Assembly: GCF_965214215.1 (NCBI RefSeq)
Contig: NZ_CBDCBD010000002.1
Span: 62,001-126,000, forward strand
Length of the DNA stretch: 64,000 nucleotides
Source: Poriferisodalis sp965214215
GTDB taxonomy: Bacteria > Actinomycetota > Acidimicrobiia > Acidimicrobiales > Poriferisodalaceae
Direction: 5' to 3'
A program made the position numbers and the translations under genes. Positions 8,709-16,852 of the stretch are shown piece by piece (positions within the stretch are counted from its first letter, which is position 1; every line of letters starts with the position of its first letter). The notes beneath the pieces are model-generated. The model had not been told where the DNA came from and did no database searches. It saw nothing but the letters and a program-made list of their open reading frames with translations.

Positions 8709-8718
8709 ACGGTACCGT
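8709..8718. promoter_or_regulatory. Divergent -10 palindrome (ACGGTACCGT)
   Basis: A perfect 10-bp palindrome. Read on plus it gives TACCGT 8 nt before GTG 8727 (hydrolase); read on minus it gives TACCGT 7 nt before GTG 8701 (GroES-like). Two leaderless divergent promoters seem to share one -10 core. Confidence 0.5.
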
Positions 8719-8726
8719 TCACCGGC

Positions 8727-9419
8727 GTGAATGACGCAGAGAATTCGGGCAGGGCAAGCACGCCCGGCCCCCCATTTGCGGTCGAGGCCTTCGCTGTTGC
8801 GCCAACCGCCTCAGACGGCGTCGTGCTCGAAGCCGAAGCTGCCTGGCCCGAGGGGGCCACGGCGGCAGTCGTGCTCTCGCACCCGCACCCGCTCTACGGC
8901 GGCGACATGTGGAATCCGCTCGTCGATCACCTCTTCAGGGCTCTGCCTGCGACCGGCATCGCAACGCTTCGCTACAACTTCCGGGGCACCGGCAGCTCGG
9001 GCGGCAGCCACGACGACGGGAAGGCCGAGCAGCTCGACGCTGCCGCGGCGTTCGGCGCCGCCGTGGGCCTCGCAGAGGAACGGTCGAGCACAACTGCCCT
9101 GCCGGTGGTCTCAGCAGGCTGGTCGTTTGGCGGCGATGTTTCCCTGGCGACCACTCACGACGGCCTGTCAGCGTGGATCGGCATTGCCGCTCCCCTGCGG
9201 ATCGTCGACCCGGCGTCGATGGGCGCGGCGGCTGATCCGCGACCCAAACTGCTTCTGGTGCCCCAGCACGACCAGTTCCGCTCCCCCGCCGAAGCGGCCG
9301 AGATCACCGAGCGCTGGACCAACACCCAGCGAGAGGTGATCCCGGGAGGCGATCATTTCTTGATGGGCCACGCCCGAGCCGTCGCCGAGATGATCGGCAC
9401 CTTTGTCGGCGGCTTGTAG
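8727..9419 (+). CDS. Alpha/beta hydrolase, HPHP-type
   Basis: 230 residues. The oxyanion-side motif SHPHPLYGGDMWN, LRYNFRGTGSSGG, the nucleophile elbow GWSFGG, a later Asp (LLVPQHDQF) and the His in GGDHFLMGH complete an alpha/beta-hydrolase triad. It resembles small dienelactone-hydrolase-like esterases found widely in bacteria; substrate unknown. GTG 8727 is favoured by the -10 box 8 nt upstream; the open frame extends further upstream but would run across the divergent GroES-like gene. Confidence 0.8.
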   Translation: MNDAENSGRASTPGPPFAVEAFAVAPTASDGVVLEAEAAWPEGATAAVVLSHPHPLYGGDMWNPLVDHLFRALPATGIATLRYNFRGTGSSGGSHDDGKAEQLDAAAAFGAAVGLAEERSSTTALPVVSAGWSFGGDVSLATTHDGLSAWIGIAAPLRIVDPASMGAAADPRPKLLLVPQHDQFRSPAEAAEITERWTNTQREVIPGGDHFLMGHARAVAEMIGTFVGGL

Positions 9420-9431
9420 GCACGGCCGACC

Positions 9432-10988
9432 TCACACAATTCGAGACGTGCGGTCTCCCCAGTACTCGTCTCGCAGGATGCGCTTGTAGAGCTTGCCGGT
9501 GGGATGGCGGGGCAGCTCGTCGCGGAAATCGACCGAGCGGGGCACCTTGTAGCTCGCAAGATGTTCACGGCAGTACCCCAGCAGCTCAGTTGCCAGTGCG
9601 TCGTCGGACGCCAGGCCGTCGATCGGCTGCACGACAGCCTTGACCTCTTCGCCGAAGTCCTCGTTGGGCACCCCGAACACCGCCGCGTCAGCCACTTTGG
9701 GATGCAGCACCAAGCAGTCCTCGATCTCTTGGGGGTAGATGTTCACCCCGCCGGAGATGATCATGAACGCCTTGCGATCAGTCAGGTACAGGTAGCCGTC
9801 TTCGTCGACGCGCCCGACATCGCCCAGCGTCGACCACAGCTGATGATCCGAGTGACGGGAATCGGCGGTCTTGTCGGGGTCGTTGTGATATTCGAACGCC
9901 GGAACTTCGCGCTCGAAGTAGATGGCACCCGCCTCGCCGACTGGCAGCTCGTTGCCCTCATCGTCGCAGATGTGGATGACACCGATCAGCGGCTTGCCGA
10001 CCGTTCCAGGGCGCTGGAGCCACTCGTCGGAGCTCACGTAGCAGAAGCCGTTCAGTTCGGTGCCGGCGTAGTACTCGTGCAGGATCGGGCCCCACCACTC
10101 GATCATCTGTTGCTTCACCTCGACGGGGCACGGTGCCGCCGCATGCACGGCGACCTGGTGGCTGGACAGATCGTGACGGCTGCGCTCGGATTCGGGCAGC
10201 TTGAGCATCCGGCTGAACATCGTCGGCACCCACTGGCTATGGGTGATGCGGTAGCGCTCGATGTACGACAGCGCCTCGGCCGCGTCGAAGCGGTCCATAA
10301 CCACCGCGGTACCGCCCATCGACTGAGTGCCGGTGGTGAACGACAGCGGCGCGGAGTGGTACAGCGGGGCCGGCGAGAGATACATGCTGCCCTCGCCAAT
10401 GCCGAAGATGCCGCCCACAAGTCCAACGCCGACAAGATCGGGGTCGGTGATCGACGTTTCGTCCAGGGGCCGCTTGATGCCCTTCGGGCGGCCCGTCGTG
10501 CCAGAGCTGTAGAGCATGGCCGACCCGCGCGGCTGCTCGGCGAGCGGCTCTGCGGGGTGGGCTGCGATGGCGTCTTCGAAGGCATCGAACCCCTCTGCCG
10601 CCTCGTCCAGCATGAGCCGCACGTCGCAGTCGTCGATGAGCGGCAGCATCTCAGTCGCTGCGTCAACCACGGCGGGCGACGCCACCAGCACGCGCGCACC
10701 GCAGTCGTTCACCACATAGGCAGCTTCTTCGGCGGTGAGGTACCGGTTGACCGTCGTGAAGTACAGACCGCTGCGCATCGCAGCCCAATAGGCATCGAAG
10801 TAGCCGATGTTGTTGTCGGCGAAGATCGCCACGTGGTCGCCGGGACGAAGGCCCGCAGCCCACATGAGCTGCGAGAACTGGCAGCTGCGAGCCTCGAGCT
10901 CGCCGAAGGTGCGGACCTGCCCGTCGCGGGCCATGATCACCGCTGGTCGGTCGGGATCGTTCGCGGAATACGCGCCGGGGTAGCTCAT
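9432..10988 (-). CDS. Acyl-CoA synthetase, AMP-binding (FadD-like)
   Basis: 518 residues. Activates a carboxylic acid to its CoA thioester through an acyl-adenylate. Core motif YSSGTTGRPKGIKRP is the ATP loop, then YYAGTELNG, and the C-terminal lid holds YLTDRKAFMIISGGVNIYPQEIE and the catalytic Lys in PTGKLYKR. Substrate not evident; actinobacterial long-chain or steroid-side-chain ligases look like this. ATG 10988 is chosen over GTG 11009 since TAGCTT lies 7 nt upstream. Separate transcript after hisF. Confidence 0.88.
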   Translation of the reverse strand: MSYPGAYSANDPDRPAVIMARDGQVRTFGELEARSCQFSQLMWAAGLRPGDHVAIFADNNIGYFDAYWAAMRSGLYFTTVNRYLTAEEAAYVVNDCGARVLVASPAVVDAATEMLPLIDDCDVRLMLDEAAEGFDAFEDAIAAHPAEPLAEQPRGSAMLYSSGTTGRPKGIKRPLDETSITDPDLVGVGLVGGIFGIGEGSMYLSPAPLYHSAPLSFTTGTQSMGGTAVVMDRFDAAEALSYIERYRITHSQWVPTMFSRMLKLPESERSRHDLSSHQVAVHAAAPCPVEVKQQMIEWWGPILHEYYAGTELNGFCYVSSDEWLQRPGTVGKPLIGVIHICDDEGNELPVGEAGAIYFEREVPAFEYHNDPDKTADSRHSDHQLWSTLGDVGRVDEDGYLYLTDRKAFMIISGGVNIYPQEIEDCLVLHPKVADAAVFGVPNEDFGEEVKAVVQPIDGLASDDALATELLGYCREHLASYKVPRSVDFRDELPRHPTGKLYKRILRDEYWGDRTSRIV

Positions 10989-10995
10989 GGCGGGG

Positions 10996-11001
10996 AAGCT
11001 A
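10996..11001 (-). promoter_or_regulatory. -10 box of acyl-CoA synthetase gene
   Basis: TAGCTT on minus, 7 nt before ATG 10988; leaderless arrangement. Confidence 0.5.
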
Positions 11002-11058
11002 GCGGCCACCTGCCAGTACGGCTGAAGCCGGGCTCTGCGGTGAGGGCAGGGCCGCTCG

Positions 11059-11865
11059 TCAAGCCGAGGGCGGTCGCACGGTGACGCCTGCGGCCATCAG
11101 CGCTCGCTTGGCGTCGGCAATTGTGTGCTCGCCGAAATGGAAGATCGAGGCCGCGAGCACAGCATCGGCGCCGGCGATGACGGCTCCGTCGACGAGGTGC
11201 TGGAGCGTGCCCACACCTCCGCTGGCCACCACAGGAATCCCCACGGCGTCGACGACTGCCCGGGTGAGTTCGAGGTCGAAGCCCGCCTTGGTGCCGTCGG
11301 CGTCCATCGACGTCAGCAGGATCTCTCCGGCGCCGAGTTCGGCGACTCGACGCACCCACTCGATCGCATCGATGCCAGTGTCTTCCCGGCCCCCCTTGAC
11401 ATAGACGTTCCACGTTCGCGGGCCCTCGGCGGCCGCAGCATCGAAGGCATCGCCGTGGCCACCGTTCGACTTGGCATCCACCGACACGACAGCGCACTGA
11501 CTGCCGAATTCGTCGGCAATCTCACGCACCAGCTCAGGTCGCACGACGGCTGCTGAGTTCACCGAGACCTTGTCGGCCCCGGCCCGCAGCAGTGCCCGCG
11601 CATCGTCGACAGTGCGGATGCCCCCGCCGATCGTGAACGGGATGAAGACCTCTTCGGCGGTGTGACGTGCAAGCTCGATGATCGTGTCGCGGCCATGCGC
11701 AGAGGCGGTGATGTCGAGGAAAACGATCTCGTCCGCGCCCTCACGGTCATAGGTGGCCGCCAGCTCCACGGGATCACCAGCGTCGCGCAGCCCCACGAAG
11801 CTGACCCCTTTGACGACTCGCCCGTCGTCCACGTCCAGGCACGGGATGACGCGCACCGTTTTCAT
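11059..11865 (-). CDS. hisF: Imidazole glycerol phosphate synthase, cyclase subunit
   Basis: 268 residues. With HisH makes imidazole glycerol phosphate and AICAR. Catalytic Asp in RVIPCLDVDDGRVVKG and second Asp in VSVDAK; phosphate loops GGGIRTVDDA and ASGGVGT. An insert around GDAFDAAAAEGPRTW is normal for some lineages. The start codon is the last of three ATGs created by a 14-bp tandem repeat, each preceded by GAAGG, so translation may reach it through two 5-codon minicistrons. Confidence 0.96.
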   Translation of the reverse strand: MKTVRVIPCLDVDDGRVVKGVSFVGLRDAGDPVELAATYDREGADEIVFLDITASAHGRDTIIELARHTAEEVFIPFTIGGGIRTVDDARALLRAGADKVSVNSAAVVRPELVREIADEFGSQCAVVSVDAKSNGGHGDAFDAAAAEGPRTWNVYVKGGREDTGIDAIEWVRRVAELGAGEILLTSMDADGTKAGFDLELTRAVVDAVGIPVVASGGVGTLQHLVDGAVIAGADAVLAASIFHFGEHTIADAKRALMAAGVTVRPPSA

Positions 11866-11893
11866 GCGATTGCCTTCATGCGATTGCCTTCAT
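11861..11893 (-). repeat. 14-bp tandem repeat over the hisF start, two minicistrons
   Basis: Two full copies and a partial third of a 14-bp unit. On the coding strand it reads ATG-AAG-GCA-ATC-GCA-TGA twice (11893 to 11876 and 11879 to 11862), each ending in TGA that overlaps the next ATG as ATGA; the last ATG is hisF. Each ATG but the first has GAAGG about 8 nt upstream. The predicted peptide is MKAIA. Confidence 0.85.
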
Positions 11894-11909
11894 CGGCGCA
11901 CCTGTGTCG

Positions 11910-12719
11910 TCAGTCGGCGGGGAGATTCGGTTCGTCGATCACGGCGCTGCCGCGGGCCACCACCACAGCGGCGCCGGGCGAGATCACGCCGTCATGGAGC
12001 GCTTTGCCCACAATGGCCCCGGCGAGTGTGTGCCCGTGAGGCGAGCGCAGGTCTCGCAGGTCGGCGATGTCAGCGAGGCAGCCGACCCCGCCGCTGGCAA
12101 TCACCGACATCGCCGGGGGCCGCTGCAGCGAGTCCAGCACGTCGCGCAGTCCGGTCAAGTCGCTCCCGCCGCCCATCCCGTCGCGGGCGATCTGCGTCAC
12201 GATCACTGCTTCTGCACCGCTGCCGGCCAGCCGAGCGAGGGCATCGTCCAGGCGAACCCCACTCTGGTGCTCCCAACCGCGGGTGGCCACCTCGGTTCCC
12301 CGCACATCGAGACCGACCGCGACGCAACAGCCGGCTGACGTCAGCTCGCTGACGAGGTCCGGGTTCTCGATCGCAGCAGTGCCCACCACAGCGCGGCTGA
12401 CGCCTGCGTCAAAGAGCGCCTCGGCGCTGTCGCGCGAACGCACGCCGCCGCCGCACTGCACACGGACGCCAGCATCGCCGACGGCGGCGACAACTGACTG
12501 GATCACACTCTGGTTGCTGCGCTCGGCAGTTCCGGAGCGTGCGGCATCGAGGTCGACCATGTGGATCCAGCGAGCACCTGCTTCTGCGAACTCATGCGCG
12601 ACTTCGACCGGATTGGCGTCATAGCGAACTTCGCGGTTGTAGTCGCCCTGCAGCAGGCGCACACATCGCCCGCCGCGCAGGTCGATCGCGGGATACAGGT
12701 CGAAGCTCACCGGCGGCAT
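11910..12719 (-). CDS. hisA: ProFAR isomerase
   Basis: 269 residues, TIM barrel paralogue of HisF. Catalyses the Amadori rearrangement of ProFAR to PRFAR. Catalytic Asp in DLYPAIDLRGGRCVRL and second in VAVGLDVRG, phosphate loops CGGGVRSRDS and ASGGVGC. Could in actinomycetes also be the bifunctional PriA (TrpF activity), but a separate trpF is present here. Its start overlaps the 3' end of hisH by 13 nt. Confidence 0.93.
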   Translation of the reverse strand: MPPVSFDLYPAIDLRGGRCVRLLQGDYNREVRYDANPVEVAHEFAEAGARWIHMVDLDAARSGTAERSNQSVIQSVVAAVGDAGVRVQCGGGVRSRDSAEALFDAGVSRAVVGTAAIENPDLVSELTSAGCCVAVGLDVRGTEVATRGWEHQSGVRLDDALARLAGSGAEAVIVTQIARDGMGGGSDLTGLRDVLDSLQRPPAMSVIASGGVGCLADIADLRDLRSPHGHTLAGAIVGKALHDGVISPGAAVVVARGSAVIDEPNLPAD

Positions 12720-13354
12720 TGGTCAGTCCTCACCGCGGCGAGGAAATTCTGCGCCAGCCGTTTGCCGGTGTCACCGGATTTCTCAGGATGAAACTGCGTG
12801 GCCCACACCTGGTCGCGCTCGGTGACTGCTGTGATGGGTGTGGGGTAGTCGCACGTCGCCACGACGAAGCGTTCTTCGGTGTCGGGCGCGTAGCTGTGGA
12901 CGAAGTACATCCAAGCGCCGCCGGTCAATCCGGCCAGCAACGGACAGTCGGGCTGCCGCACGTCGAGCCGGTTCCACTGCATCTGTGGCCGAACCACGCC
13001 GTCCGGCAGGAGTCTCACCGTGCCAGTCATCACGCCGAGCCCCGTCACGCCCGGTGCCTCCTCGGAGGCCTCGAACAGCATCTGCATGCCGACGCAGATT
13101 CCCAGGAACGGCCGCCCGCTGTCGATGGCCGCAAGCGCTGGCTGCTCCAAGCCGGTGGCGCGGAGCTGCCTCATGCAGGTGCCGAAGTGTCCGACGCCGG
13201 GCAGCACTACTCCATCGGCGTCAGCGATGAGGCCGGCATCTGCAGTGAGGCGAGCATCGGCGCCCACCCGTTCAAGACCCTTCTGGGCCGAGCGCAGGTT
13301 GCCGATGCCGTAATCGAGAACTGCGACCAGCGGACGTGGGGAGACGCCGCTCAC
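12707..13354 (-). CDS. hisH: Imidazole glycerol phosphate synthase, glutaminase subunit
   Basis: 215 residues, class I glutamine amidotransferase feeding ammonia to HisF. LDYGIGNLRSAQKGL at the N terminus, oxyanion strand PGVGHFGTCM, nucleophile Cys in LGICVGMQML, catalytic His-Glu in ATQFHPEKSG. GTG start. Lies between hisB and hisA. Confidence 0.95.
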   Translation of the reverse strand: MSGVSPRPLVAVLDYGIGNLRSAQKGLERVGADARLTADAGLIADADGVVLPGVGHFGTCMRQLRATGLEQPALAAIDSGRPFLGICVGMQMLFEASEEAPGVTGLGVMTGTVRLLPDGVVRPQMQWNRLDVRQPDCPLLAGLTGGAWMYFVHSYAPDTEERFVVATCDYPTPITAVTERDQVWATQFHPEKSGDTGKRLAQNFLAAVRTDQCRR

Positions 13355-13378
13355 CGGCAGCCCGTCACTGTGGGCCCC

Positions 13379-13987
13379 TCACAGGACGCCTTTCGTCGAA
13401 GGCAGCACGTCGTCCGCAATGCGAATCGCGTCGTAGAAGGCCCGAGCGGCACCCTTGAAGCTGGCCTCGATGATGTGGTGGGTGTTGCGCCCCCGCAGCA
13501 TCACCAAGTGCAGCGTGATGCCTGCCGACATCACCAGCCCGCGCCAGAACTCCTCGCAGAGCTGCGGGTCGAATGGCGGATCGCCCAGGATCTTCTCGCC
13601 GGGCGGCTCGATGTCGTAATGCAGGAACGGCCGGCCTGACAGGTCGAGCACCACCTCGACCGCAGCCTCGTCGAGCGGCACGACATAGGAGGCGAAACGG
13701 CGCACGCCAGCCTTGTCGCCCCAGGCTTGCCGCATCGCCTCGCCGAGGGCGATGCCGGTGTCCTCCACCGTGTGGTGGGCATCGATTTCCAGATCGCCGA
13801 CCGTGCGCAGCTGCAGGTCGAAACGAGCGTGCTTGGCGAGCTGGGCAACCATGTGGTCGAAGAACGGCAGGCCGGTCGAGATGTCGTTCTGGCCGCTGCC
13901 GTCGAGATCCAGCGCTATATCGATCTGCGTCTCTGCGGTGTTGCGCTGCACGGTTCCAACGCGGGAGGCGGCAGGAGTGGCAGTCAT
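13379..13987 (-). CDS. hisB: Imidazoleglycerol-phosphate dehydratase
   Basis: 202 residues, the monofunctional dehydratase without the N-terminal phosphatase of enterobacterial HisB. Mn-binding repeats DAHHTVEDTGIALGEA and NTHHIIEASFKGAARA, and FFDHMVAQLAKH near the start. Separated by 112 nt from hisC upstream; I saw nothing coding in that gap. Confidence 0.96.
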   Translation of the reverse strand: MTATPAASRVGTVQRNTAETQIDIALDLDGSGQNDISTGLPFFDHMVAQLAKHARFDLQLRTVGDLEIDAHHTVEDTGIALGEAMRQAWGDKAGVRRFASYVVPLDEAAVEVVLDLSGRPFLHYDIEPPGEKILGDPPFDPQLCEEFWRGLVMSAGITLHLVMLRGRNTHHIIEASFKGAARAFYDAIRIADDVLPSTKGVL

Positions 13988-14099
13988 AGGAATCTCACTG
14001 GGTCGCTTGAGGCTGTGCTGAGAGAGGCGGAGTCGATCAGCGGCGGTCGCATCAGCCTGCGGCCTGCGGAGCTGTTTCGCACCTTACCGACTGGCCAGC

Positions 14100-15173
14100 T
14101 CACGAGATCACTTCCGACAGGGCGTCGAGAAATCGGTCGTTCTCGCCCGGCGTTCCCACGGTGACCCGCAGGCAGTCGGACAGCCTGGGCCAGCTCGAGC
14201 AGTTTCGTACCAGCACCGAGCGGTCGACGAGTGCCTGCCACACGTCATCACCGCTGCAGCCGCTGGGGGTGGTGCGGAACAGGATGAAGTTGGACTGCGA
14301 GGGCCAGACCTCGAGTCCCATCTGGGTCAACGACGCCATGATCCTCTGTCGTTCCCAAACGATCGCCGCCACTCGCGATTCGGTCTGGTCGGCAAATCGC
14401 AGCGCCACCCGGCCCGCGATCTGCTTGAACGTGTCGACGTGGTACGGCAGCACCACCTTCTCGAATTCGGCGGCCATGCCGGAGGGCACGACGGCGTAGC
14501 CGAGCCGTGCTCCGGCCATCGCCCAAGTCTTCGAATACGTCCGCGTGACCACGAGATTCGCCGGCCCGCCGGCGTCGTCGCACAGGTCGATGGCGCTCCA
14601 GTCGGCAAACTGCCCGTAGGCCTCGTCGACCACCACGAGGCCGGGCGCGATCTCCAGCGCCCTTTCGAGCACGTCGATCTTCTCGGGAGTGCCGGTGGGG
14701 TTGTTGGGCGAGCACAGGAACACGATCGACGGCTGGTGCCGTTCGATGAGTTGTTCCAGGTCGTAGACGCTGACGCTGCCGTCGCCATGGCGTTCGCCCT
14801 CGACGACAGCGCACTGGGTGCTGCGTGCAATCTGGCCGTACATCGCATAGGTGGGCTCGAAAGTGGCGACGCTGCGGCCAGCGCCGCCGTACGTCAGGCA
14901 CAGCGTCTGCAGCACTTCGTTGGAGCCGTTGGCCACAAAGATCCGGTCTGGTTCGGTGCCATGCAGCTTGGCCAGATCGGTTCGCAGCTTGCTGGCCGTG
15001 CGGTCGGGATAGCGATGCCACTCGACATGCGCGAGCTCGGCAGCGAGGGCTTCGGAGAACTCCGGCGGCGGCCCGACCGGCGCCTCATTGGTGTTGAGGC
15101 GCACTTCCACGTCGATCTGCGGCGAGTGGTAGCCGTTGAGCAAGCGCAGGTCGTCGCGCATTGGGGGCTTCAT
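14100..15173 (-). CDS. hisC: Histidinol-phosphate aminotransferase
   Basis: 357 residues, PLP class I/II aminotransferase. N-terminal LNTNEAPVGPPPE, ANGSNEVLQTL, FLCSPNNPTGT and the PLP Lys in TYSKTWAMAGARLGYAV. The start is ATG 15173, which overlaps the hisD stop (ATGA); the 20 extra residues upstream are spurious. Confidence 0.95.
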   Translation of the reverse strand: MKPPMRDDLRLLNGYHSPQIDVEVRLNTNEAPVGPPPEFSEALAAELAHVEWHRYPDRTASKLRTDLAKLHGTEPDRIFVANGSNEVLQTLCLTYGGAGRSVATFEPTYAMYGQIARSTQCAVVEGERHGDGSVSVYDLEQLIERHQPSIVFLCSPNNPTGTPEKIDVLERALEIAPGLVVVDEAYGQFADWSAIDLCDDAGGPANLVVTRTYSKTWAMAGARLGYAVVPSGMAAEFEKVVLPYHVDTFKQIAGRVALRFADQTESRVAAIVWERQRIMASLTQMGLEVWPSQSNFILFRTTPSGCSGDDVWQALVDRSVLVRNCSSWPRLSDCLRVTVGTPGENDRFLDALSEVIS

Positions 15174-16474
15174 GGCCGGACTCCGTTGGTAGCCCACTCC
15201 TTGCGGCGCGACACCGAGGCGGCGTGCGCCCACAAGCCCTCGGCCTCGGCCAGCGCGGCCACCGCTGGCGCCAGCTCATCGAAGCCGGCTTCGGTGACGT
15301 CGACGACGTGCATGCGCTTGGTGAAGTCGTCCGCGGTGAGGGCTCCGGCAAAGCGGGCAGTGCCCGCAGTGGGGAGCACATGGGATGGCCCAGCGACATA
15401 ATCGCCGACCGATGCCGGCGCCCATGGACCGACGAACACCGCTCCGGCGTGGCGGACGTTGCCCACCAGATCTTCAGCACCGTCGCACATGATCTGAAGA
15501 TGCTCGGGAGCGACGAAGTTGGCAACCTCGACGGCCTGGGCCGGTCCGCCCACGAGACACACAAACCCGTCAGCTTCCAGGGTGGCCAGCGTCTCATCTC
15601 GCCGGGGCGAGAGCTCCACAATCTCGCTGATTGCGGCACACACGGCACCGGCGTAGGTCTCGTCCCAGGCGACAAGCCAGGCTCGCCCGCCGGGCCCGTG
15701 CTCGGCCTGCAGCACCACATCGGTGGCGGCCGCTGCGGGCGGGCAGGTGGCATCGGCGATCACGACGATCTCTGACGGTCCGGCAAACGCAGATGCAACG
15801 CCGACATCGCCGCTCACGAGCTGCTTGGCGGTGGCGACCCAGGCGTTCCCCGGCCCAGCCACGACATCGACCGGCCGGATCGTTTCGGTGCCGTACGCGA
15901 GTGCGGCAACAGCCTGCACGCCGCCCACCCGGTGAACCTCGGTGACACCGCACAGGTGCGCCGCCGCCATCACCACAGCAGCGAGGCTGCCGTCGGGCCC
16001 GGGCGGCGAGCACAGCACGATGTCGTCGACCCCTGCGGCACGAGCAACGAGCACCGTCATCAGCACGGTGGACGGATAGGCAGCCAAGCCGCCGGGCACG
16101 TAGATGCCTGCTCGGTCCACCGGCTGGCTGATCGAACGGATCGTGACGCCGTCGCGCTCGTGGGTGTGGCCTGCGCTCGCTTCGCCCTCGTGGAACTCCA
16201 AGATCCGCCGGTGAGCAGTCTCCATCGCCAAACGCAAAGCGGAAGGCAGTTCAACCCATGCGGCCTCCAGTTCGTTCACTGGAACCAACGGCTCGGCCAA
16301 GTCGACACCGTCGAAGCGAGCCGTGAGATTCCGAACGGCAGCATCACCGCCATCTCGGACCTCATCGATGAGCTGGCGGACAGCATCATGAGACACCAGG
16401 TCACCGGCTCGCGGGCGCGGCAGCAGATCGGCGAGCCGACCGTTTCGGCCCCGCAGGTCCAGCCGCTTCAGCAC
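15170..16474 (-). CDS. hisD: Histidinol dehydrogenase
   Basis: 434 residues, Zn- and NAD-dependent oxidation of histidinol to histidine. Motifs GIYVPGGLAAYPSTVLM, AGPGNAWVATAKQLV, GPSEIVVIAD, AEHGPGG and the Zn His region HVLPTAGTARF are intact. GTG start 16474. First gene of the visible his operon; about 70 bp around its start are repeated at 19928-19996. Confidence 0.95.
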   Translation of the reverse strand: MLKRLDLRGRNGRLADLLPRPRAGDLVSHDAVRQLIDEVRDGGDAAVRNLTARFDGVDLAEPLVPVNELEAAWVELPSALRLAMETAHRRILEFHEGEASAGHTHERDGVTIRSISQPVDRAGIYVPGGLAAYPSTVLMTVLVARAAGVDDIVLCSPPGPDGSLAAVVMAAAHLCGVTEVHRVGGVQAVAALAYGTETIRPVDVVAGPGNAWVATAKQLVSGDVGVASAFAGPSEIVVIADATCPPAAAATDVVLQAEHGPGGRAWLVAWDETYAGAVCAAISEIVELSPRRDETLATLEADGFVCLVGGPAQAVEVANFVAPEHLQIMCDGAEDLVGNVRHAGAVFVGPWAPASVGDYVAGPSHVLPTAGTARFAGALTADDFTKRMHVVDVTEAGFDELAPAVAALAEAEGLWAHAASVSRRKEWATNGVRP

Positions 16475-16496
16475 CGCGCCGAGGGTACCTGCGACC
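16427..16496. repeat. Direct repeat, left copy (hisD start region)
   Basis: About 70 bp spanning the first ~15 hisD codons, the GTG start and ~22 bp upstream. Matches 19928-19996 in the same orientation at roughly 90 % with one 1-base gap. The pair flanks the two-ATPase insert. Confidence 0.8.
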
Positions 16497-16503
16497 TCTC
16501 AGG

Positions 16504-16587
16504 CCATTGCTGCGATTATTGGGGTGATCCGCGTCCGGCGATGCGAGAGCACCGTGCCCCGGTCATCGCCCGGGCCGCCGCTACAGC
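16504..16587 (+). repeat. Dispersed repeat, copy 1
   Basis: Starts CCATTGCTGCGATTATT and runs through a 67-bp part that matches 18339-18405 at 65 of 67 positions. In this copy the 17-bp head occurs once; in copy 2 it is doubled. Confidence 0.85.
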
Positions 16588-16654
16588 GGGCGGGTGCGCC
16601 TACCAACGCCCCGACGACCGCATCGCCGCAGTCCCCCTCGCCGCACTCGTCTGA
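16521..16654 (+). pseudogene. 3' remnant of a DUF4143-type ATPase gene
   Basis: The plus frame ends ARAAATAGGCAYQRPD and then IAAVPLAALV before TGA 16652. The intact ATPase at 18558-19832 ends MTATGGYAYQRPDG and VIPITTLGP. The shared GG-x-AYQRPD followed by a short hydrophobic end suggests that this is the last ~35 codons of a lost paralogue. No start, no Walker motifs. Confidence 0.45.
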
Positions 16655-16768
16655 GCACCCCAAGCTCACCTCCCTGCTTCCAGCCGTCTTCACACCGCCC
16701 GCTGTCGCGACGTGAATGGCGTCAAGATGAGCTGACGTCGCTGAGGCTCATTCCCGGACGACGCGAAA

Positions 16769-16831
16769 GAAAAAGAAAACAATGAACATTATGAACATCA
16801 TGAAGATAGTGAAGAAAAAGAAAACGATGAA
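16769..16831 (+). repeat. A-rich duplicated motif upstream of ATPase 1
   Basis: GAAAAAGAAAACAATGAA (16769-16786) and GAAAAAGAAAACGATGAA (16814-16831), 17 of 18 identical, 45 bp apart. Strikingly AT-rich for this genome and just upstream of the TATGCT box; could be an UP-like element or a binding site. Confidence 0.6.
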
Positions 16832-16840
16832 GCCAGGGAG

Positions 16841-16846
16841 TATGCT
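16841..16846 (+). promoter_or_regulatory. -10 box of ATPase 1
   Basis: TATGCT, 6 nt before ATG 16853. Confidence 0.45.
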
Positions 16847-16852
16847 TTGGAG

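Larger units (their letters stand above)
16475..16852. other. Intergenic region between hisD and ATPase 1
   Basis: 378 bp, divergent. It holds the outer part of the hisD repeat, a 84-bp repeat shared with 18.3 kb, a C-terminal ATPase remnant (16521-16654), about 110 bp with no recognisable feature, and an A-rich duplicated motif just before the ATPase gene. The hisD promoter must lie here or be rebuilt from insert DNA; I could not pick a convincing -35/-10 pair for it. Confidence 0.6.

Noticed and set aside
8554..8860. Longer GroES-like reading to ATG 8860
   Set aside because: Would overlap the first 134 bp of the divergent hydrolase; the GTG at 8701 with its -10 box is more economical.
9504..11084. 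526-codon plus-strand frame opposite the acyl-CoA synthetase
   Set aside because: Shadow of a clear AMP-binding enzyme; no domain in it.
13988..14099. Possible small gene or attenuator between hisB and hisC
   Set aside because: 112 bp without a convincing frame, His-rich peptide or hairpin.
15932..16654. 240-codon plus frame across hisD and the region upstream
   Set aside because: Mostly hisD antisense; only its last ~45 codons are of interest as an ATPase remnant.
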